Position numbers and translations under genes: made by a program. Shown here one piece after another: positions 58,194 to 64,000 of a stretch of 64,000 nt of DNA. The stretch is taken from the NCBI RefSeq assembly GCF_005870085.1, contig NZ_SZNM01000001.1, positions 62,001 to 126,000 on the forward strand. The letters are read 5' to 3'. Below the pieces are notes generated by a model that was not told the origin of the DNA, made no database searches, and saw only the letters and a list, made by a program, of their open reading frames with translations. This DNA comes from Aquibacillus sediminis. Lineage in GTDB: Bacteria > Bacillota > Bacilli > Bacillales > Amphibacillaceae. Within the stretch, counting starts at the first letter, position 1, and every line of letters begins with the position of its first letter.

Positions 58194-59102
58194 TTATTCC
58201 ATTTGAAACACTTTAACTGGTTTGATCAATTCGCTTTTGTTTGGATGATTTTGATAAATCGCTAATAAATGTCCATTATATTCCACTTTAAATGGATCGG
58301 TTTTTAGTGGTTGCTTCGGTACATGTAGTTTTTGTCCATGTAATACCTTTTCTTTCAAATTTGCATCTACTTGCCACGTATCAAGATGCTCTAATCCTTG
58401 AGAGATGGGGGAGAGCAACTGATTGTGCTTATCTAGTTCTGTTGCTTGTTCCACTTGAGCAAATGTATATGTATTTGCCTTATGAAAGGAGCCTGTTTGT
58501 GTTCGAACTAAATTAGACATATGAGCCGGGAAACCTAAAGCTTTTCCTATATCGACACATAATGTACGTATGTACGTTCCTTTTGAACAATTCACTTCAA
58601 ACATAAATCTGTAATCTGTTTCACTTTTTCGCTCTACATCCGATAGTAGCGTTAGATGATGAATCACCACAGTACGCTGTGGGCGTTCAATTGTTTTCCC
58701 TTCTCTTGCATATTCATATAATTTTTTCCCATTCACTTTAACAGCTGAATACATAGGTGGTGTCTGGTCAATATTCCCAACAAAGTTTTGTAAAACTTGT
58801 TCAATATCTGATTTAGCCAATTGTTCACCTATCTCCTGCTGTTCTATTACGTTACCTTGTGCATCTTCTGTTTCCGTTGCTTTACCTATCGAAATTTCTG
58901 CAATATATGTTTTGGTTGTTTCCGTTAGATACGGTACAATTTTTGTTGCTTGTCCAATACAAATAGGTAGCACTCCCTCCACTTCGGGATCTAGTGTACC
59001 AGTATGTCCTACTTTTTTAGTCTTAAATAATTTTCTGATCTTGATTACACAGTCATGAGAAGTAAGTCCTTTTGGCTTCCATAAGGGTAGTATACCATCC
59101 AT
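58194..59102 (-). CDS. truB: tRNA pseudouridine-55 synthase TruB
   Basis: 302 residues. The catalytic Asp lies in KVGHTGTLDPEVEGVLPICIG (about residue 38); SHDCVIKIRK and KGTYIRTLCVDIGKALG are conserved. It converts U55 of tRNAs to pseudouridine in the T-arm. GGAGGGATCCATAC precedes the ATG. A terminator-like hairpin separates it from rbfA. Confidence 0.96.
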   Translation of the reverse strand: MDGILPLWKPKGLTSHDCVIKIRKLFKTKKVGHTGTLDPEVEGVLPICIGQATKIVPYLTETTKTYIAEISIGKATETEDAQGNVIEQQEIGEQLAKSDIEQVLQNFVGNIDQTPPMYSAVKVNGKKLYEYAREGKTIERPQRTVVIHHLTLLSDVERKSETDYRFMFEVNCSKGTYIRTLCVDIGKALGFPAHMSNLVRTQTGSFHKANTYTFAQVEQATELDKHNQLLSPISQGLEHLDTWQVDANLKEKVLHGQKLHVPKQPLKTDPFKVEYNGHLLAIYQNHPNKSELIKPVKVFQME

Positions 59103-59140
59103 GTATGGATCCCTCCACCTGCTAATTTTCCTTAATAATA

Positions 59141-59173
59141 GACAAAACCCTTGTTAAAAACAAGGGTTTTGTC
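59141..59173 (-). terminator. Intra-operon terminator between rbfA and truB
   Basis: A perfect 14-15-bp stem (59141-59155 with 59159-59173) with a very short A loop. The tail TATTATT is weaker than usual, so partial read-through into truB-ribC is likely. Confidence 0.65.
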
Positions 59174-59181
59174 TAATTACT

Positions 59182-59532
59182 TCATTCGTTTGATTCATTT
59201 AACTCACGTAAAATATGCTCAATACGATTCCCTGTTTCAATCGCTTCATCAAATTCAAAAAACAATTCAGGAGTTTTTCTTAAACGAATTCGTTTACCAA
59301 TTTCAGAGCGTATAAACCCTTTTGCTTTTGCAAGACCAATTAATGTATCTTGCTTTTGTTTATCTTCTCCAAGAACGGAAATAAAAACCTTTGCTTGTTG
59401 CAAGTCACCTGTAACCTCTACATCCGTTACGGTAACAAATCCAACACGAGGATCCTTAATTTTTCTTCCTATGATGTCCCCTAGTTCTTTTTTCATTTGC
59501 TCGCCAACTCGATTTGCTCTTATATCACTCAT
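59182..59532 (-). CDS. rbfA: Ribosome-binding factor A
   Basis: 116 residues. [39 protein letters not shown] is the family start and KH-like core, ending with [16 protein letters not shown]. It helps mature the 5' end of 16S rRNA in 30S particles. GAAGAGGTG precedes the ATG. Confidence 0.97.
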   Translation of the reverse strand: MSDIRANRVGEQMKKELGDIIGRKIKDPRVGFVTVTDVEVTGDLQQAKVFISVLGEDKQKQDTLIGLAKAKGFIRSEIGKRIRLRKTPELFFEFDEAIETGNRIEHILRELNESNE

Positions 59533-59593
59533 TAACGACCACCTCTTCTATATTTGAGGGAATGTTATATAAGTTTTCATACCAATGGAATCA

Positions 59594-59872
59594 TTATAAC
59601 CATTCCGTATTTGTCAATGTGCGTTCAAGTTCTGGAAAGGAATCCATCAAGTCTAGAGCTTGTTGGATCACCCTTTCAGATTGAACCTTACTACTTGAAA
59701 TTGTCACTAAACCAAATTGCGTTCGTTGCCACAAGTCTTGATAAGCTATTTCACTTATAGCAATATTATAGTCATTTTGTATCCTTGTTATTATTCTTTT
59801 TATAACAGAACGTTTTTGTTTTAATGACTGTGCTTCATAAATAAAGCACTCTACTTCTACATACAAAATCAT
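59594..59872 (-). CDS. ylxP: DUF503 protein YlxP
   Basis: 92 residues. A ferredoxin-like small protein with [23 protein letters not shown], diagnostic of DUF503. It overlaps the infB stop by 4 bp (ATGA), giving coupled translation. A role in ribosome assembly is often suspected from its fixed place between infB and rbfA, but is not established. Confidence 0.93.
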   Translation of the reverse strand: MILYVEVECFIYEAQSLKQKRSVIKRIITRIQNDYNIAISEIAYQDLWQRTQFGLVTISSSKVQSERVIQQALDLMDSFPELERTLTNTEWL

Positions 59873-61968
59873 ACAGGTTTAATTTCTTCCATTATATATG
59901 CTTCTAATATGTCGCCTTCTTTAATATCATTAAATTTCTCTATTGTGATACCACACTCATAGTTTGTAGCGACTTCTTTGGCATCATCCTTAAACCGTTT
60001 CAGTGTATCGATTTCGCCTTCATAGATGACAATTCCATCTCGAATCACACGGACTCCAGCATCACGAGTGATTTTACCTTCTGTTACATAGCTTCCTGCA
60101 ATGGTCCCGATTCTAGAGACTTTAAATATTTCTCGTACTTCTGCTTGCCCAATAATTTTCTCTTGGTATTCAGGGTCAAGCATACCTTTCATTGCGGACT
60201 CAATTTCTTCTATTACTTTGTAAATAATACGGTGCAGCCTTACATCAACATCTTCAGTTTCTGCTGCTTTTTTCGCGTTTACATCAGGTCTGACATTGAA
60301 ACCAATCACAATCGCATTGGAAGCAGATGCTAAAATAATATCTGATTCGGTAATCGCACCTACACCTGTATGAATAATATTTACTTTTACACCTTCGACA
60401 TCAATTTTCTCAAGGGATGAGGCTAGTGCTTCAGCAGAACCTTGAACATCTGCTTTCACAATAAGATTAATATCTTTTACATCACCTTGTTTAATTTGTT
60501 CAAATAGATCATCTAGGCTAACTTTCGCTTTATCTCCGCGTTTTTCTTCAATTTGTTTTTGTTGACGTGCTTCACCAATTTGACGAGCTTTTTTCTCATC
60601 GTTGAACACGATAAACTGGTCCCCGGCTTGAGGCACTTCATTTAGCCCTGTAATCTCCACTGGTGTCGATGGACCAGCAGTTTGCACACGGCGACCCAAA
60701 TCATTGACCATCGCACGTACGCGTCCAAATGTATTGCCAACGACAATCGGATCTTGAACTTTTAATGTACCGTTTTGTACAAGTAATGTTGCAACCGAAC
60801 CACGGCCTTTGTCTAACTCAGCCTCAATAACCGTTCCGCTCGCATTACGGTTAGGATTCGCTTTTAATTCTTCCACTTCTGCAACTAGTTGAATCATTTC
60901 AATTAAATCATCAATTCCCTCATGTTTGATAGCAGAAAGATTAACAAAGATCGTACTACCACCCCAGTCTTCAGGAATTAATTCATGCTCTGTTAATTCC
61001 TGCATCACTCGGTCTGGATTTGCCCCTTCTTTATCCATTTTGTTCACCGCGACAATAATTGGAACCTCTGCAGCTTTGGCGTGGTTAATTGCTTCAACCG
61101 TTTGTGGCATAACCCCATCATCAGCCGCAACAACAAGTATTGCAATATCTGTGACTTGTGCACCACGTGAACGCATACTAGTAAAAGCAGCGTGCCCTGG
61201 TGTGTCTAAGAAAGTAAGCTTCTTATCATTCGCTTCGATTTGATAGGCACCGATATGCTGGGTAATCCCCCCAGCTTCACCTTCCGTCACTTTGGTGTGA
61301 CGAATCGCATCAAGTAGTGTTGTTTTACCATGGTCAACGTGTCCCATAATGGTGATCACGGCTGGACGCTCTTCTAAATCTTCCTCATGATCTTCTTCAA
61401 TGAAATTATCTAAATCTGTTTCATCAAGTTCTACTTTTTGTTCAACCTCGACACCGTATTCTTCACAAATAAGCTCGATGGAATCTGCATCAAGATCCTG
61501 GTTTTTTGTTGCCATCACACCAAGAAACATTAGCTTTTTAATAATTTCACTTGCATCTTTATTTAATTTTTCCGCAAGATCTCCAACGGTTAATGTTCCA
61601 GAATATGTTATTTTTGTTACCGCTTCTTGCTGCTTCGCTTGATTATTAGTTTGTTTTTTATCATTATTTTTCATATGTTTATTTCCCTTACCTTTTTGTG
61701 TTGTTTGTTGTTTTTTATTTGTTTTACTCTTGTTGTTCTTAGGTTGGGAATTTTTCTTATTATTATTAGTATTTGTTTGACCTTGATTATTCGATTTTGT
61801 ATTCGAATGATTTGTATTAAATGCTTGGTCTAATTTTTCTCTTGTTTGATCTGAGATTGTTGACATATGATTAGATACTTCAATTTGTAATTCTTTTAAC
61901 TTATTAATAACTTCCTTACTAGATACATTCTTTTCCTTTGCATATTCATAAACGCGCGTTTTACTCAT
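59869..61968 (-). CDS. infB: Translation initiation factor IF-2
   Basis: 699 residues from the ATG at 61966-61968 behind GGGGGTGAACGT. An N-terminal IF2 subdomain ([20 protein letters not shown]) precedes a linker very rich in N, K, Q and T (about 55-115). A second IF2_N domain, the G domain with [17 protein letters not shown] and NKMDKE, and domains II-IV complete it. It delivers initiator tRNA to the 30S subunit. The polar low-complexity linker is typical of low-GC Bacilli and varies in length. Confidence 0.98.
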   Translation of the reverse strand: MSKTRVYEYAKEKNVSSKEVINKLKELQIEVSNHMSTISDQTREKLDQAFNTNHSNTKSNNQGQTNTNNNKKNSQPKNNKSKTNKKQQTTQKGKGNKHMKNNDKKQTNNQAKQQEAVTKITYSGTLTVGDLAEKLNKDASEIIKKLMFLGVMATKNQDLDADSIELICEEYGVEVEQKVELDETDLDNFIEEDHEEDLEERPAVITIMGHVDHGKTTLLDAIRHTKVTEGEAGGITQHIGAYQIEANDKKLTFLDTPGHAAFTSMRSRGAQVTDIAILVVAADDGVMPQTVEAINHAKAAEVPIIVAVNKMDKEGANPDRVMQELTEHELIPEDWGGSTIFVNLSAIKHEGIDDLIEMIQLVAEVEELKANPNRNASGTVIEAELDKGRGSVATLLVQNGTLKVQDPIVVGNTFGRVRAMVNDLGRRVQTAGPSTPVEITGLNEVPQAGDQFIVFNDEKKARQIGEARQQKQIEEKRGDKAKVSLDDLFEQIKQGDVKDINLIVKADVQGSAEALASSLEKIDVEGVKVNIIHTGVGAITESDIILASASNAIVIGFNVRPDVNAKKAAETEDVDVRLHRIIYKVIEEIESAMKGMLDPEYQEKIIGQAEVREIFKVSRIGTIAGSYVTEGKITRDAGVRVIRDGIVIYEGEIDTLKRFKDDAKEVATNYECGITIEKFNDIKEGDILEAYIMEEIKPV

Positions 61969-61972
61969 ACGT

Positions 61973-62287
61973 TCACCCCCGAATAGATTCATCGAGTAAC
62001 GATGTAATTTTAGTGGCGAATCCTGTATCTAAGATAGCGACAGCAACACGACCTGTTTTTCCAATAGCTTGTGAAATCGTATCACGATCATCTACAATCC
62101 GTAAAGGAATTTGATAATAAGAACATTTATCAACTATTTTTTTTCTAGTCTGTGGTCCTGTATCACTAGCTAAAAGTACAAGTTTCGCCTTTCTTTTCTG
62201 AATATCGCGTATGATGGACTCCTCTCCCAATGTGCATTTTTTCGCACGGTACGCAAGCCCTATCAAATTCAGATAACCCTTACTCAA
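61973..62287 (-). CDS. ylxQ: L7Ae-family RNA-binding protein YlxQ
   Basis: 104 residues starting at a TTG (62285-62287) that overlaps the end of rnpM by 8 bp. [33 protein letters not shown] is the L7Ae/L30e core, ending [13 protein letters not shown]. subtilis YlxQ is a kink-turn-binding protein of unclear role. Four bp separate it from infB. Confidence 0.92.
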   Translation of the reverse strand: MSKGYLNLIGLAYRAKKCTLGEESIIRDIQKRKAKLVLLASDTGPQTRKKIVDKCSYYQIPLRIVDDRDTISQAIGKTGRVAVAILDTGFATKITSLLDESIRG

Positions 62288-62561
62288 TTTTCTTACCCTC
62301 TACAATCATTTGTAATTGTTCGTAAATTGAATCGTCAATTTGCGCATTTAGATGACGTTCCAATATTTTATTTCTTTGTGCAGATGCAATGACATCCGTA
62401 CTTTTAGTTAAATAAGCCCCACGGCCATTTTTTTTCCCCGTTTCATCAACAAAGACTTCACCATCTTTGTTGCGTACCACGCGAATTAACTCCTGTTTCG
62501 GCATCATCTCTTGTGTAACCACACATTTTCGTAGTGGTATTTTTTTGTTTTTACGTGCCAT
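62280..62561 (-). CDS. rnpM: RNase P modulator RnpM (YlxR)
   Basis: 93 residues. PLRKCVVTQEMMPKQELIRVVR, the GKKNGRGAYLTKS motif and a basic surface identify DUF448/YlxR, recently named RnpM for its effect on RNase P RNA activity in B. subtilis. AAGGGGGAAACAA precedes the ATG. Operon member between nusA (14 bp upstream) and ylxQ. Confidence 0.93.
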   Translation of the reverse strand: MARKNKKIPLRKCVVTQEMMPKQELIRVVRNKDGEVFVDETGKKNGRGAYLTKSTDVIASAQRNKILERHLNAQIDDSIYEQLQMIVEGKKIE

Positions 62562-62575
62562 TGTTTGTTTCCCCC

Positions 62576-63691
62576 TTATTCGAATAGATCTTCATCGACC
62601 TCAGAATAAGTGTCGTCACTAATTTCTTCCTCTGATGATTGGGTTAATAACCCCTCTTCACGTGCTTCAGATTCACTCTTAATATCAATTTTCCAACCTG
62701 TTAATTTTGCTGCAAGACGTGCATTTTGTCCTCTTTTTCCAATCGCAAGTGATAATTGATAATCTGGAACTATAACTGTTGTAGCTTTTTCTTCTTCATC
62801 TACTAACACTTCGACAACTTTAGAAGGGCTTAATGCATTGGAAACATACACAACTGGATCCTCGGAGTACTCAACAATATCGATTTTCTCACCTTTTAAT
62901 TCATCAACAATCGTTTGTACTCTTTGACCACGTTGGCCAACACAAGACCCTACAGGATCTACTTCTGGATTTTCTGCATGAACAGATATTTTTGAACGAT
63001 CACCTGCTTCACGAGCTACCGACAATATTTCAACTGTTCCATCATAAATTTCTGGAACTTCCATTTCAAATAACCGTTTAAGTAACCCTGGATGTGTTCT
63101 TGAAATAAATATTTGTGGCCCTTTGTTCGTGCTTTCCACTTTTGTAACAAACACTTTAATGCGATCATGTACATGATACTCTTCATTTGGCATTTGTTCA
63201 CTCTCAGGTAAACGTGCCTCTACCTTACCTAAATGTACATAAACAAATCGATTATCTTTCCGTTGAATAATACCAGTCATTACATCTTCTTCACGATCCA
63301 CATATTCATTAAAGATAACACCCCGCTCTGCTTCACGCACACGTTGTGTTACAACTTGTTTTGCAGCTTGTGCCGCAATTCTACCAAAGTCTTTAGGCGT
63401 GACTTCTATTTCAATCACATCACCTAATTCATAATTAGGATTAATGGTATGTGCTTCGTCTAGAGAAATCTGTTGTTGAGTATCTTCGACTTCTTCTACC
63501 ACATCTTTTCGAGCAAATACATGCATCGATCCAGATTCTTCATTTAAATCAACACGAACATTAGTTGCTGATTTAAAATTCTTTTTATAGGCAGAAATCA
63601 GTGCAGCCTCAAGGGCTTCCATAAGAATATCTTTATCAATTCCTTTTTCCTTCTCCAAATATTGAATCGCATCAAAAAGCTCACTGCTCAC
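62576..63691 (-). CDS. nusA: Transcription termination/antitermination protein NusA
   Basis: 371 residues, the short Firmicute form without the proteobacterial C-terminal repeats. The N-terminal RNA polymerase-binding domain precedes S1 (about 130-200) and two KH domains ([18 protein letters not shown], about 247; [19 protein letters not shown], about 314). An acidic C-terminal tail ends the protein. It starts at a GTG (63689-63691) behind AAGGGGGAAAAAAC. It modulates pausing and intrinsic termination. Confidence 0.97.
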   Translation of the reverse strand: MSSELFDAIQYLEKEKGIDKDILMEALEAALISAYKKNFKSATNVRVDLNEESGSMHVFARKDVVEEVEDTQQQISLDEAHTINPNYELGDVIEIEVTPKDFGRIAAQAAKQVVTQRVREAERGVIFNEYVDREEDVMTGIIQRKDNRFVYVHLGKVEARLPESEQMPNEEYHVHDRIKVFVTKVESTNKGPQIFISRTHPGLLKRLFEMEVPEIYDGTVEILSVAREAGDRSKISVHAENPEVDPVGSCVGQRGQRVQTIVDELKGEKIDIVEYSEDPVVYVSNALSPSKVVEVLVDEEEKATTVIVPDYQLSLAIGKRGQNARLAAKLTGWKIDIKSESEAREEGLLTQSSEEEISDDTYSEVDEDLFE

Positions 63692-63703
63692 GTTTTTTCC
63701 CCC

Positions 63704-64000
63704 TTAATTAAAAGTTACTGCCAATCGGGCTTTTGCGATTTTCTGATATGGTATTTCGACGGTCTTTTTTCTTGTTTTTATTTTAATTTCTAACGTCACC
63801 ATATCATTTTCAATAGCTTTTAACTCACCTTGAAACTCTTTCTCGCCATCGATCGGTTCATATAGTTTAACATGTATCGACTTCCCAATATTTTTCTGAA
63901 AGTCAGCTTGTTTTTTTAAAGGCCTCTCTGCACCTGGAGAGGAGACTTCAAGGAAATAGGGAAATGTAACAGGATCCTGTGCATCTAACTTCTCGCTTAA
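63704..64000 (-). CDS. rimP: Ribosome maturation factor RimP (C-terminal part)
   Basis: 98 codons plus stop are visible; the 5' end lies beyond the right edge. [20 protein letters not shown] is the RimP signature at the end of the N-terminal domain, followed by the SH3-like C-terminal domain ending [16 protein letters not shown]. It is needed for 30S assembly. First visible gene of the rimP-nusA-rnpM-ylxQ-infB operon, 12 bp before nusA. Confidence 0.95.
   Translation of the reverse strand, partial: LSEKLDAQDPVTFPYFLEVSSPGAERPLKKQADFQKNIGKSIHVKLYEPIDGEKEFQGELKAIENDMVTLEIKIKTRKKTVEIPYQKIAKARLAVTFN

Overview
The window is about 64 kb of low-GC chromosome from a spore-forming member of the Bacillaceae. 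Four things point there: endospore genes (sspP, sirA, spoVK, cotE, spoVS, spoVFAB, ymxH, mlpA); Bacillus-type Shine-Dalgarno sequences; Bacillus-type LexA and GlnR operators; and a gene order that follows the Bacillus subtilis citB-to-rimP region. Very acidic extracytoplasmic linkers (RodZ, the FtsK linker) fit a halotolerant genus of the Oceanobacillus/Virgibacillus/Gracilibacillus type, but that assignment is inference. Nearly all genes are on the minus strand; sspP, the yneK-like gene and lexA are on the plus strand.

Layout from left to right: aconitase and small sporulation or membrane genes (1-5.9 kb); transketolase, ynzC and the SOS cluster yneB / yneA-position peptide / lexA (6.1-10.4 kb); an accessory AbiGi-like gene, glnR-glnA, ynbB-hflX, spoVK, hfq-miaA and dps (10.4-19.5 kb); mismatch repair mutSL, cotE, ricA-miaB, a dipeptidase, spoVS, ymdB and rny (20.3-32.8 kb); recA, cinA, pgsA, rodZ, ymfK, ymfJ, ymfI, ymfH, ymfF and ftsK/spoIIIE (33-44.6 kb); the diaminopimelate/dipicolinate cluster spoVFA-spoVFB-asd-dapG-dapA with tepA-ylzJ (44.8-50.7 kb); ymxH, mlpA, ylxY, pnp, rpsO (51-57 kb); and the nusA-infB translation operon rimP-nusA-rnpM-ylxQ-infB-ylxP-rbfA-truB-ribC (57.2-64 kb, rimP cut by the window edge).

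Functional themes are DNA damage response and repair (lexA, recA, yneA-position peptide, yneB, mutSL), sporulation (DPA synthesis fed from the aspartate pathway, coat morphogenesis, replication control), RNA metabolism (rny, pnp, hfq, rnpM, RicA, MiaA/MiaB, TruB) and ribosome biogenesis/translation initiation. Compared with B. subtilis, several genes are absent from their usual places: ccdA/yneI, sspO/cotM, tdh/kbl and rnjB.

The least explained material is intergenic. Three ~0.6-kb units (19604-20247, 30554-31146, 53844-54460) each carry two long GC-rich imperfect hairpins, and two of them share nearly identical terminal inverted repeats. A related, more divergent GC-rich region lies at 17040-17510, with probable remnants at 25012-25160 and 50930-51100. 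They look like a non-autonomous, palindrome-carrying mobile repeat family. The other notable item is a 30-residue single-pass membrane peptide under three LexA boxes, in place of the LysM-bearing cell-division inhibitor YneA.
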